In this document: piece after piece, positions 1 to 11,504 of the stretch | How positions within the stretch are numbered: position 1 is the first letter of the stretch | How the letters are laid out: every line of letters starts with the position of its first letter | DNA from: Mytilus trossulus | Lineage: Eukaryota > Mollusca > Bivalvia > Mytilida > Mytilidae | Assembly: GCF_036588685.1 (NCBI RefSeq) | Contig: NC_086377.1 | Span: 71,368,283-71,432,282, forward strand | Direction of reading: 5' to 3' | DNA: 64,000 nucleotides | Made by a program: the position numbers and the translations under genes | Notes under the pieces: model-generated | Databases searched by the model: none | What the model saw: the letters and a program-made list of their open reading frames with translations, nothing else | Told to the model about the DNA's origin: nothing

Positions 1-318
1 ATGTTTGCATTTTAACCCGTCAGGGTTTCATGTTTTTTTGCAATAAAGAAGATTTATATAACTTTGAATAATACCTACTTTCTTATGTACACATTGTGAT
101 GTAATAGATGATGAGTTTTATTTCTTTATTAAATGAAAAATAAGTGAACAATTAAGAAAATAATTTTTAAATGAAAATAAATATAATAACTTAAATGATA
201 TAGATAAATTTAAACATATCCTCAATCCTGAAACAAAACAGGACACTTGCAAATTATCCTCCCCTTTTAAAAAGTCACTTAGACTGAGGGCAGGGAGTCC
301 TTGATATAAGTTGAATCG

Positions 319-330
<12 letters not shown>
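1..330. other. AT-rich non-coding start of window
   Basis: No gene is supported here. The sequence is AT-rich and runs into a (TA)n tract at about 320-350 that forms the tail side of the SINE-like element beginning at 340. Short open frames on the minus strand lack codon structure. Confidence 0.5.
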
Positions 331-339
<9 letters not shown>

Positions 340-352
<13 letters not shown>

Positions 353-612
353 ACTCGTCTAAACATCAACCCAACAATGTTAGATCTGTAAATTTGCTTT
401 CGCAAATTTTTGGTTCTTCCCTCGCCGGGATTCGAACCCATGCTACTGTGATATCGTGACACCAAATCGCCTGCACTGCAGCCGTCCCGCTAGACCACAC
501 GACCACCTGGGCTCTCAAAATAAGAGCTTTCGGTGGCCATATGGTACCTTTCCTCGTCAGTTTTATTCTAGCGGCGTACTACAGTACATGATATATAAGG
601 CATGAAGATGTA
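340..612 (-). repeat. tRNA-like SINE / composite repeat, copy 1
   Basis: Read on the minus strand, this contains an RNA polymerase III A-box-like TGGTCTAGCGG (487-497) and a perfect B-box GGTTCGAATCC (428-438), spaced as in a tRNA-derived SINE head. The end is an ACGAGTTGTATATA motif running into a (TA)n tail. A second copy in plus orientation lies at 19688-19912, with its B-box spoiled by a small deletion. The upstream border (565-612) carries the same 50-bp block that forms the hairpin at 19.6 kb. It could also be a degenerate tRNA gene, but the extra conserved flanks in both copies favour a SINE. Confidence 0.6.
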
Positions 613-1060
613 TATATACACGAGTCTAAATTGAAAACTACGTTCAAACCTATGATTGCGTTGGATAAAAACAGCAATTTTTATACGTGTGCATGTCAAA
701 CAAATTTCGTTGTAGAAGGGTCTAAAAACAGCACAAACAACATTTTCCAAAAGACTATAAAGTGAAAAGTATATTTAAACAAAACGCATTTGACTAACAG
801 GTCGAACAACTGATGTTCTTTAACCCTGCTGACTGCCATTGACGATTGCCAAATAAAATTGATCACAAGATGTAACAAAAAAAAAAGACAAGGATTATAG
901 TTCAAAGTGTCAGTATTGTTTATTTTCATTGTTTTCAATATGTAAACTGTATATTATGTATAATGTTTTTAGCCATTGGCCCATATGGGCGTAAAGTGCT
1001 TTTCAATAAAGTATTTTTTTAATTGTAATTTACTAAGAATGCATGACAAATGTTTTCAGA
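613..1060. other. Non-coding, with short palindrome
   Basis: No gene is seen. A GGCCCATATGGGC palindrome followed by AATAAA (about 975-1010) resembles the end of a dispersed transcript-derived repeat, but no coding region can be linked to it. Confidence 0.35.
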
Positions 1061-1065
1061 ATTCT

Positions 1066-1650
1066 AGTGCTACGTTGCAAAGTCTGCTGATCCAAGAAAT
1101 TCTGATGATGACTTTGTGTGCGGCCATCCAGTATTGGACTTCTGGTAGTATATAAAGTAATAAGTAAATGTTGATGTCAGACCATTCCCTTCCATAATTG
1201 TGCATTCTTTTTATTTTTACATAACACAGAAATGAGGAAAGTTTTAACATAAGAAAATTTATAGTAGCCTTTATAAATTCATTACATTTTCTTTCCTCAG
1301 AATGTTTAACAGCAATGGAGACAGGAGCAGACATGGGAATGTTCGATGTGAAAATTGAAGACCTATACACAAAATGATGTATCTAGACAATATGGCACTC
1401 ATCAGAAAAAAAAACCCAACATTTAATCATGAACCATTGAATCCTGAGTTTCGTACAAGTACCAAAACATTAAAGGTGGATGCTTATAATGAGCTCATTT
1501 TAGAACTCAAGTGTTCTCTTGAATTACCACTGTACATGTAAAAAAGACACATCATATCCGGGACTGAATTGAGGAAAAGGGCCAGGAAACTGACATTCAA
1601 CAAAGCATTCCAAAGAAAAGATGGCATAGGGGAAGAGATTTTCTGCCACA
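1066..1650 (+). pseudogene. Decayed coding remnants, unknown gene
   Basis: Three plus-strand segments read like exons. 1071-1145 is open (ADPRNSDDDFVCGHPVLDFW) and ends at a possible GT donor. 1300-1372 follows a good pyrimidine-rich CAG acceptor and encodes AMETGADMGMFDVKIEDLYT before a stop. 1385-1640 is open in pieces (EPLNPEFRTSTKTLKVDAYN, then TELRKRARKLTFNKAFQRKD) separated by a stop. Composition is more protein-like than the surroundings. I do not recognise the family. The stops and missing ends suggest a relic of a multi-copy gene. Confidence 0.25.
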
Positions 1651-2335
1651 TACTTGACATGTTGGTATGACATTGAATGTTTAATTATATATTAAAAAAT
1701 GGTTGTGATAAATTAAAGAAATACCAGTTATGATTAAAAATAAGGTAATCGAGACGTTGTTTTGTGTTGATTATAATGCATTGCCTAACATAGTAACATA
1801 TGACTGCATTAACTACAACATATTTTAAGCAATAGCAAAATACCAAAAAATGAACAGTATTGAAGATTCTAATCTTGTTTGATATATATATAAATTATGC
1901 GCTATTATACACATTGATACTGTAAAATATCAGCATCGAACCACAGTGTGAATCTCCCTGATGTCGAGTGCGTATTGATTTTATAAACACTGAAAGACAG
2001 TCACAATCAAAATCAAGAAGTAAGCAAAGAATCACAAAACGAAAGGGCATTTACAACAACAACACGAACTCCATTAAAAACCGGGAGTGAATTCAGGTGC
2101 TAAAATCCGATAAACTGCTTATCTTGCTTCATTTTTGTTGTTGTTTTCTCCTTCGTTTCAATAGTTTTTCGATAGACGAGAGTACGCGGGTATGTTAATG
2201 CTGTATTTTCAAAAAAATGAAAATATGATACTTAAATTTCAACTTTTAATAAAAAGACTTTTTGACTCATTGTTAGTGTAATGTGTTACATTTTTTAGTT
2301 TTGCTAGTATATTGACAATATAAATTTTCGTTATA
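1651..2335. other. Non-coding stretch
   Basis: Nothing recognisable; AT-rich with no protein-like open frame or clear repeat. Confidence 0.4.
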
Positions 2336-2387
2336 AGTTATCACGTGACACTCAAAATCTATTTATAAACATGTAAACAGTAAACTC

Positions 2388-2688
2388 AAAAGTGCTAGCG
2401 TGTAGACACTCTTGTTTTTTTAAGTATTGTTATATGTGAATAGCTTATATACCAAAGTATTAGAAAAGTGCTACTCGCTTCCTTTGAATGAAAAGATTAA
2501 TTAAATAAACGGAGATTTTCGACTAAATTGCGCCAAAAATACTATGACCTTCAGATATTACATCGTCTAACACTTAAACGGAATAAACAACATGAACCGA
2601 GTAGCAGTTTTCGTAAAATATTAATATTCAGCTTTTTGTACGTTAATTAGAATCGAAAATTCATCATTTCTACACGCTAGCACTTTTG
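2388..2688. repeat. Palindromic MITE-like inverted repeat
   Basis: CAAAAGTGCTAGCGTGTAGA (about 2388-2407) is matched by its exact reverse complement at about 2668-2687. Inside, a second weaker pair (AAAAGTGCTACTCG near 2464 and CGAGTAGCAGTTTT near 2598) is also inverted. The whole ~300-bp segment has the shape of a non-autonomous foldback or MITE-type DNA element. No coding sequence lies inside. Exact termini and target duplication could not be set. Confidence 0.5.
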
Positions 2689-2759
2689 TGTCAAAGTTAA
2701 CTTGTTTCATAAGTTTTCGGGTCCGTCATTGTTTACAAACGCACAAGTGACTTTCAAAG

Positions 2760-5350
2760 GGAAGTAATTCTGTAAAAAGAAATAAAATTTTCAGTCATCG
2801 GGTAATTGTTGCTGATCTTTATTTAAATGTACTTTTTGTTGCATCTTCTCCATAACCAATTTATTTAATAAAAGAAATATATATTTTACTCGGACAGTAA
2901 ATCAGAATGATTATAATTACACATCGGCTTGGTATGAAGCCCCTTTTCTTTCTGTTTGGTATTTTTTGGCCAAAAAATTATGTACGGAATTTTTCTACGG
3001 ACACTAGCTTTATCTACCAATAAAACATGACCTCCGTGTATTCGCACAACAGTGTGGGAAGTGTTATTTAACACCATTCTATCAATCAGATAGTTCTTTG
3101 AATTGTGTTTTCTATTTTGTCAGATGAGATCATGCCTCTCATGTTTGGGTTTTGCCTCTTGTAACAGTGTAAACTGTCAGAGTGTACAATAAAATCTTGA
3201 ATCTTTCTCATTCTTCATAAGTCATACAGACCCATACACTGTACATCATTCAGTCGTTGGTCACAGTGGCAATCACACCATATATAATAACAGCTTGGAA
3301 TATATATTCAATGTCCTGCTTATTTTTTCTCTCAATAAATTTAGTTACCACATACTGATAGAAAACATAGTTCAAGAAAAATAGATGTTGATTTCATAAA
3401 AAAAACCTTATGATGGTCAGTAAGTATGGGACTATTAAATGAATTTATACCAAATATGAGCTAATGGAAATTTAATTATATTTCAAATCCTGAACATTTT
3501 CATCACACATTGATTTCCCTTTACACCATGTACACATTCAATGCACATTCTGTGTCTCATTCAAGCATACTTAAAACTCCAGAACATGTATTAATTTTAT
3601 GTATGTATATATATGTACCATTATCTCTGTATTGTATTTAGTTTATGAGAATAAAATATTCTAAAACTGCAGAATATTTTCTTTTTCAGCTAATTGCCTA
3701 AAGCTTGTAGAGTAAAAGTCTGGTTGGCCTGCTTTTTTTGTTTGTATAAACATTTACCCAAGCTTAAAGCACTTAAGATTGTCATCTTCAAACAATAAAT
3801 ATAGACAAACTTGTAAATATTAAAGTTAAATGCAATTGGATGTTATTTAAATTATCATTGTACAATATATACAAAAAAAGCAAACAAGGTAACTAAAGTC
3901 TTGCTCTACATGCAATAGGAAATCAGCTGTAATCTGTGCCTTCTTTGAATAAAAAATAATAAACAAAAATTCTCTTAACAACTAATTGACCCCCTCACCC
4001 CCCCCCCCCTTTTCAGACCCCAATTTATGTATCTGTGGCCCAAATCTGTATAAATTAAAAAAAATCATGAACTTGGACAACTGTTTTAATTATCTATATT
4101 TTATTTATAATAATATAATATATTATCTTTTATAACTGCAATGCTAACCATCAATGAGGTGTTTATTTTTAAGGATAAACAGCATAAAACTAGCAGATAT
4201 CAGTTTAAACCATGTTGAAAAGTTCAAGTTATAATATTTATCATCTTTTTAAGCTTCATGTAATTAGATAATTGAATTATTGATAATTGCTCTTCAATAA
4301 AAATAATTTGGTACTTTCTTAAAAAGGTTGAGTGAATGCTTTTGTAAGGGATTATATGATCAGTGTCTGACAGAAAACACTACAGGGCAATCTCAAAGTT
4401 GTTTCAATTAACCCAAGTAATTTAAAATATACATTCACTGATTGATTGATTTGAAATTTTGTATTAAATGCAGCCATCATGACTTATTTTACTTCATGTG
4501 CTACAAAATGTATGTTTTTCTATGTGTCACAACTTACCATCATAACCAAATAACATAGATTTTTTTGTTTTTATTATAAAACATGTTTCACAATCATAGA
4601 AATTAGGGAATGGGTGATCCTATTGATGAATCTATTTGCTAATTTGTATGTGAAAACATTTCATCATTCCTAATACTTTTGCTTTTGTTTCACATTATTA
4701 TTAATAAACAATATTAATAATTTTGATTTTAATATTCCATGGAGCACAGCTGAATATACTTTATCCGCCGAATGAAATCACAATTTGTACACAGTGACAC
4801 ATTTATGAATTAAAAGTTCTATGAAACATCCCCTCCTCAGTGATGATAATTAGGACACAATATCACATACTATATGTATTCCACTATCTTATAAATTTTT
4901 CCTCTAATGATCATGAATTAAACACATGTTCCAGAATCATTGCAGTTAGTTATTCATTCATTTCAACCTATTTCCTTTTGTTGAACCTGCTTTTTCATAC
5001 AGCAAATTTTTTTCTCACTTATTTTTAATACAGTCAATTAACTTCTCATTTGTATTCCTTTTAGCACAGTTAAAACAGTCTTGATTCCATTCGTTTTGTC
5101 ACATATGTATATTAGTAAAGAGTCTTTTCCGGAAAATTAATTTTCTCTTTATATCTCATGTACAGGAATCTAATATGAAAATAATATCCTTGTTTGTGTT
5201 TCATTTGTTGATCTTCCTTAGAATGACAAGTGCGGTCCTTGTGTCTTATTCATTTTATCAAATGTGCTATTGTATTGGAAGTAGCCATTGTTTCTCATTT
5301 ATCTTAAAATCCTGCAAAAAAATGATAGTATTATACACAATATATTTAAT
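2760..5350. other. Long non-coding AT-rich stretch
   Basis: No supported gene. A poly-C tract sits near 3997-4010. Short open frames (for example 4840-5028 and 5175-5462) are AT-rich, show no domain or splice context, and are not reported as genes. Confidence 0.4.
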
Positions 5351-5352
5351 TT

Positions 5353-5431
5353 TGCATATATATACTAGTATGTATAGCAATGGGGCTTATAATATAAGCC
5401 CCATTGCTATACATTCTAGTATATATATGCA
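5353..5431. repeat. Near-perfect 39-bp-arm palindrome
   Basis: Two 39-nt arms (5353-5391 and 5393-5431) separated by a single base are reverse complements with one mismatch. The centre reads GGGGCTTATA / TATAAGCCCC. It would form a tight hairpin in DNA or RNA. No gene surrounds it. Confidence 0.85.
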
Positions 5432-7740
5432 TAATATTTATTACTTCAATCATTGTACTTGATTAATATGCTCTAAAAGTGCCCTGTTATTAATATTTTG
5501 AACATAAAAATCATCTTATTCTTGTTCTGTTACAAAAAGAGAACTTCAATATAATCAAATTTTAGTAAGCTTAATAGCCTAAGCCCTTAGTATCAGCTTT
5601 GGTTGGTAAAACCAAAAGTAAACTTACATGTTTGTAATAAAATAATTGCCATGTTTGTTTACTTTCTTTACACATAAATATAATTAAAGACAGATTAATC
5701 TAAACTCATAAGCAATTAATCTTTAGATAGCTTTCATATCACTTCAAGTGACTATAAAATAAGTGTCAGTAACAATAATATATTTGAATGCTTACATGAT
5801 AATGCAGACTTCCTACATGTCAAGTCACTTGGAAGCAGTAGAAAACCCAGTGAATACAAATTCTGCAAAAGACAAATATAAAATTGCATAACCAAAACTT
5901 TAAAAGCAATAAACACGCCAAAAGATCTTTTTAAAACATGTAGGAAATAGGCAATAAAGGAGATATTTAAAAAAAAAAGATTGATTGTTGGTTGCTTAAC
6001 GTCCAGTGGCAAATATTAAAAAAAAAAACTGTTAGGTATTTAATCTGTATGATATTGAAACATTTACATCAATGTAGATTGACAAATTTTAAAGTCACTT
6101 ATTTGGATTATAACATTTTAATAGTTATCAAGCAAATCCTACAAGTACTAAATAGTCTTTAAAATGTCAATTGAATGAAAGTGGTGATCAATTTAAAATT
6201 TTCATATCTTTAACTTAAAATTAAATTAGATAATATATTAACTGAGAAGAGCCAAATTGGCAATTCTCTCATTTTGTAAAATCTCAGTAGCCTGTTAAAT
6301 GAAATATGACTTAATAGTACCTTTTATTTGTTTGTACATGTATTTTTTAATTTCTTTGTCTTTATGTGACTGTTTTTTTCTCATAAACTTAGAAATGTCA
6401 ATAAATATATAAATACTATTTGTGAAACAAATCCAAGTTTTATATTTATAAACATTTATCATTAAGTTAAATCACAATTAAAAAAATAAATTCTGAATTG
6501 AAACAATGCCATTCTTTGTTTAACATGTAAAAACACCAACACTGTTCATTTGTGGACTTTGTGTGGGTGGTGTATAAAAGTATAAAAAAATGACTAAGCC
6601 TATTAAGGAGAGGTAGACTGGGTATATATGATAATAAAGGGGGTGCAACCTTACTACCAAAGTTAAGAAGCTATTTATACATAAATGAATAGTTTTAATT
6701 TATTGAATACACTGAACCAAGGGGGAATTAAAGGGGGGAGGTAATTATTATGTAAAAGTTGGCATGGGAAAAATCGGGAAAAATCAAGTGTACTATAACT
6801 AATATTAAAACAATCTTCTTCCGAGCACTTTTTCCATTTAGCTAATTTTATTGCTTCATTGATTGATTCCTAGGTCAACGGTTTTCGTCGTCGGTTATCG
6901 AAATAAATGACGAATTATGAATGTTTTGATTCACTTCAACAAATTCAATGAGAAGAAATGGGTACCGTTGATAAAGAGTTACAATTTACAACGTATTTAC
7001 CTCAAAATGTATGCAAAATCCTCCTTTCCATTGTGATTTCCATGTGCCGACTTCTTTGACAAGGTGCTCAACAGCTGATGATAATGAGTGTGACGTGACA
7101 AGCTAAACATGGACGTTGATGAATCTTAGTTTTTGGCGATTTTCTAACTCAAAACTGTAAGTGTTCAAGGGAACAACGGTCATGTTTGAAGATATTGTAA
7201 ATGTCGCAATGATGTTGTCGAAAACCAACAAGTTGATAAATCTTTGATCTCGGTGTAGCCAAAAAATCACCACTCCATATCAAATTCTCCCAACGTCCGA
7301 TCTAGCCAATCAAATTTCGAATAGTTTCGAAAATGACGTAATAGATGAGATTTCGATGCAATCGACTAAAATCGTCAAAAATGATTTGAAACCGCATTAA
7401 CCTACCCGCGTAAGCTTGATAATTTTCCTTGGTCATGTTCTCGTCGCTAAAAATAATCTGCGCAGCAGGGTGATATAGTCAAAGAGAAAAACGTAACCAG
7501 CTAAGAAAGGATAATAATAATATTGTCATAGAATTATCAAACCTATATTTGGATACCAATTGTACTGAGATGCACATTGTAAAAACTTCTCTAATGATAA
7601 ACACTTAATCAGAGATATCTACAAAAGATACAAAATATGCCATAATTATTATATAGCATACTATACTTACCAAGTTTAAAAGTTTTCAGTTCCAAATATT
7701 TTTTGAAACAATACACATTCAAGTTAAAAAGATTAACAAC
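5432..7740. other. Non-coding stretch with a SINE-tail scrap
   Basis: No gene is seen. At 5980-6018 there is a 39-bp scrap of the SINE 3' tail (GATTGATTGTTGGTTGC...), bounded on both sides by A-runs that could be its target duplication. The rest is unremarkable. Confidence 0.5.
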
Positions 7741-7745
7741 ACCAA

Positions 7746-7952
7746 ATCTACTGAAACAGTACTGAAAGTAACAATACCGAAATAGTACTGACAAAATCAG
7801 TACTGAAACAGTACTGACAAAATCAGTTCTGAAATAGTACTGAAACAGTACTGACAAATCAGTACTGAAACAGTACTGAAAAAAATCAGTACTGAAACAG
7901 AACTGACAAAATCAGTACTGAAACAGTACTGACAAAATCAGTACTGTTTTCA
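7746..7952. repeat. CAGTACTGAAA/CAGTACTGACAAAAT minisatellite
   Basis: Roughly ten copies of a CAGTACTG-containing motif alternate between ..GAAA and ..GACAAAAT spacers, giving a compound period near 26 bp. Each CAGTACTG core is itself palindromic. The minus-strand open frame across it is a translation of the repeat, not a gene. Confidence 0.85.
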
Positions 7953-9270
7953 TTGAAAGTTTAGCATTATAAGTTTTCAGTTTTTCCTAACAGTACTGAT
8001 ATGCACGAGGGTAGAAATGTACCAAAAAAGTGTGGGTAAATTATTGGTAGTGTAGTGTATAGCTATTGATGGTTGTAGTAATGGTAAGATAAAAAGGACG
8101 TCCATCCACTGAGACCAATTTCAATCCATGCAGAACTCTCAATATCAAACAAATAATCGTGATTCAAATATGTAATCAAGTTCAACTTTCCCAAACTAGC
8201 TGGTAATTTAACTTAATCCCTATAAGAACAAAATGTTGAATTATTCGCGTATTTGCTTAGTCAGACAGTGAGGTACAGAAACAAGTACGTCGTTTAAGTT
8301 CTAAGAAAGAATCGTTTCAAAATGAATTAACTTCAACTACAACATCTACCTGTGTAAACATTAAATTGACGTCAATTGATACATGTGGTGTTGATTATGA
8401 AAGAATTGTACAAAGACAGTTATTGAAGAATGTATCAAAACAGGCAACAACGTTAAAAGTCACATAGTGCCAAAATAAGTTCAATTAAGTTGCATAACGA
8501 TAATTTAAAAGCTAAACAAAGCAAAACAAATAAAAAGGGGTAAAGTGGAGTTGGCGAGAATGTTATTGGAAAATTAATAAAATATACAAAAGAGCAGATC
8601 TTTCAAAAAATCAAAAGAACTAAAATCATTAAAATTGATATCTGTCCATCAACGCAAGCAGCTTCTGACGATGAAAAGAGAAATTGGCCGTTTATCAAAC
8701 ATGATATGCAAGCGTAGTCTTCATCTATGTTCCAGGGACACAATCTCCATTGATATTTTGTCTTGTTTGCCTATTATGTTGAAAACAATATTAGAGAAAA
8801 AGAAACATTAAATATCAGGGGGATCGGGACTATTCGACTGCGCACAATTTCACGCATGAATTACCATGCACACGAAAATTTACAAGTCTGTGTCGTGAAT
8901 TCACTTCTTCTTATTTTACTCTTTGTATTGATTGAAAATGTTAGATTATCGTATGTATGTGACATTAAAAAATTATAATCGTTATTTTTATTCTTTCGTT
9001 TTTTACATAGTTATCAGTCTTGAACGTGAGTGGCAAAGCTTCCGGTTGCGAAAACGGAGGTAATGGTGAAAATTTTCTCTAAAGAAAGCTGCTTTTTACA
9101 AAAACCCGCTATGGAATTTACCAATCTAATTAAAATATTGATCTCTGATTACGTTATACTGCATATGAGATCTAACAACTATCAATAGAGGTTTCGCTTT
9201 TGTGACCTTTTTTTGACCCTAGAAAGTATTTATATTGACCAATCAAAATCGTCCTAATGAAAAGTGCTTC
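7953..9270. other. Non-coding stretch
   Basis: No supported gene or clear repeat. A 71-codon open frame at 8763-8978 has no recognisable features. Confidence 0.4.
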
Positions 9271-9283
9271 AAAAGAATTTGAA

Positions 9284-9455
9284 GATGGCGACGAAGGATG
9301 AAAGACGATTAGGAAAACGAATAAATAACAGATATTTTGCCTCAGGACAAAGTTCAAGGGCTAAATTGTGAGCAAAGTTAAAGTTTGCAGGTATTTTGAG
9401 GCACAGAGATTGTATTATCATGCTACCTACGGGCAACGGAAAGAGTTATTTAAGA
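9284..9455 (+). pseudogene. RecQ-like helicase fragment (Walker A region)
   Basis: An open stretch starting MATKDERRLGKRINNRYFAS is followed, after a stop, by HRDCIIMLPTGNGKSYLR, which contains a clear Walker A (PTGxGKS) preceded by a hydrophobic beta-strand as in RecQ-type helicase motif I. Nothing downstream continues the helicase. It is a single broken exon. A minus-strand RecQ-like fragment carrying the next motifs lies at 32.9-33.4 kb, so the family is probably repeated in the genome. The Walker A match could also fit another P-loop ATPase. Confidence 0.4.
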
Positions 9456-9479
9456 ACTAAAGAAACAAAATTATCTCAC

Positions 9480-9632
9480 CAATTCTTAAAACTAAAAGAC
9501 ACTTGAAACTGGAGAAACACCTATTACAGGAGTGGAAACATGCTTATGTAGCCCCAGATTTTAAAAAGGAGTAAACATATAAACCCGTAAACTACAGGCC
9601 AATATCTTCAACCTGCATATGTGAGGCAAAAT
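9480..9632 (+). mobile_element. Non-LTR retrotransposon RT scrap
   Basis: Encodes EWKHAYVAPDFKK then KPVNYRPISSTCICEAKL, the hallmark entry into a LINE reverse transcriptase palm (W..A.V.P.FKK....NYRPIS.T). An in-frame stop separates the two blocks and the catalytic FADD region is absent. It is a short dead fragment abutting the helicase scrap. Confidence 0.65.
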
Positions 9633-9639
9633 TATATCC

Positions 9640-11490
9640 GGGTGAAATTTGATCCGGAGGAAAAAATGTCACAGCAGTTGTTGTTATTTTTTTATCAGGA
9701 GGAAACTATTTCCCTTGGATATTTTTTCCTTTGCCGTGAAATTCTTATCTGGGTAGTTAACTTATTGTAGCAACAACCAGCCATTTTAAAACGATGATAG
9801 ATCAGTCCAAAAAACATATCCAATAACAAATTGATGATTTCAGAAACCCAAAACACTTTTCCTTTTTAAATTATCTCTTTAATTAAAAAAGATACATATA
9901 TTTGAAATAATCGTTTTTGGAACGTTGAAAACATGTTGTTTTTTTTAGTACTTAAAAACAGGTTCCACTTATTCCACTTTGATTTCTAAAATCATGAATA
10001 TAACATGTACACACCAGTGACCAGTAACAGTCCCCAGATCTGATTTCCAACAATCTTGTAGTCTGAAAAATAAGAGGAAATAATTATTTTTATCCTTTTA
10101 AAGTTTCAGATTAAAGCAAAAATGAATTATCTCCCCTTACGAAAACATGAAAAAATAGTAAATTTGATAAAATAGTTGTTGCATGAAAAAAATATTATAA
10201 AAATAGTGAAGATATAAACTTTGTGTCATAAAATAATACTTTTGTAGATAAGAAGTGTCCATTAAGTTACTTTCTTTGCACATGATTGCAAATTTTCATA
10301 TACAAAAGAAAAAAATCTAACCTGATTTTAAATTGGATCAAATGCTGTTGACTGGTTACCCTTTCTATGTTATGAAGACCTGCAACATAAAATAATTTGA
10401 TTAAAACATTGCTTAAGGTGTGAAGGAAAACATAAGTATTCTACAAAAATAAACTAGAGGCTCCCATGTGCCTAAATCATATGTGCATATTAATAAAATA
10501 AACAAATTACAAAAATGATTTTGTAGTTTGTGCTTCTTTTTTAATCCATTGTTTGATTAATTTCAATAAATACAATCTACTTTCATTAAAATAAAACAAA
10601 AAGGATCATTCAGTACAATTATTTATAATGTCAATTACAGATAATGTTTCCGGAAAATTGAAGTATCCCCACACACCCATATTGGAATGAAATTAAAAAG
10701 ATATTTGACACTATTTTTTTACCTTTTGATAGAGTCCGGTACATCATTAATCTACTTGGAAACAAAATTTCTTATAAATCAGAGTATGTTTGTATTTTGG
10801 TGGCCATCTTGAAATCAAAATTGCAACATACTAAATTTTTATCAAATTATAAGCAATAAAAACAGGTGAAATATGCCTTGAAACGAAGCTGATTAAAATG
10901 ACTCATTTGTACATTGCATACATGGAATTTTTAATTAGAAATATAAATTGGTCAGTTCATGTTGAAATATTTGAACCCCATCTTCCAAAAAGACATTTGA
11001 ACCAACTCAATCTTTAATACGGATCACCGTAATTAACGATCTGGCATTTTCAACCTGTCAGTTTTAACAATTAATTATAGTGTTTTCCCCAGCTTCTAAA
11101 AAGCCATTATGCTTTTAAAATCAAAAGCATCTTGGAGTTCATTGAAATTCCTACTTTAAAATTATATAAAGTTTGCGTTCATTAAAGGCATATTGAATAT
11201 TCTCTTAAAATTGTCACTTCTAAACATAAAAGTATGCCAAGCAGGCTTGAGGGAAACACCATTTATGAAAAGAAATAAGGGCTATTCCAGAAAAAAATGT
11301 AAAGGGTATGTTGAAAGGCACTTAATTTTTAAGACCCAAAGCCCGTATAATTTGAACATGAAATCTACATGTATTATTGCTAGAAAAATTGAATCTCCCC
11401 ATCACACATGCATAAATCTAAAAAGTGCCTTCCAACACTCCATTAAACTTATTCTGAATAGCCCTGAGCTAAACGAAAATTATTATTAAT
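9640..11490. other. Non-coding stretch
   Basis: No supported gene. The 98-codon plus-strand frame at 11193-11489 has no domain or splice context. This is the 3' flank of the minus-strand gene that ends at 11505. Confidence 0.4.
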
Positions 11491-11504
11491 GTCAACAAAA
11501 CAAG

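Noticed and set aside
424-512. Possible tRNA gene (A and B boxes)
   Set aside because: The conserved sequence extends well beyond the tRNA-sized part and recurs at 19.8 kb with the same flanks, so it is a tRNA-derived repeat.
5175-5462. 95-codon frame with a hydrophobic start that could be a signal peptide
   Set aside because: Runs through the 79-bp palindrome, AT-driven composition, no splice or start context.
7746-7952. Possible CRISPR-like array of short repeats
   Set aside because: Spacers are themselves repeats of the same motif and the window is eukaryotic; it is a minisatellite.
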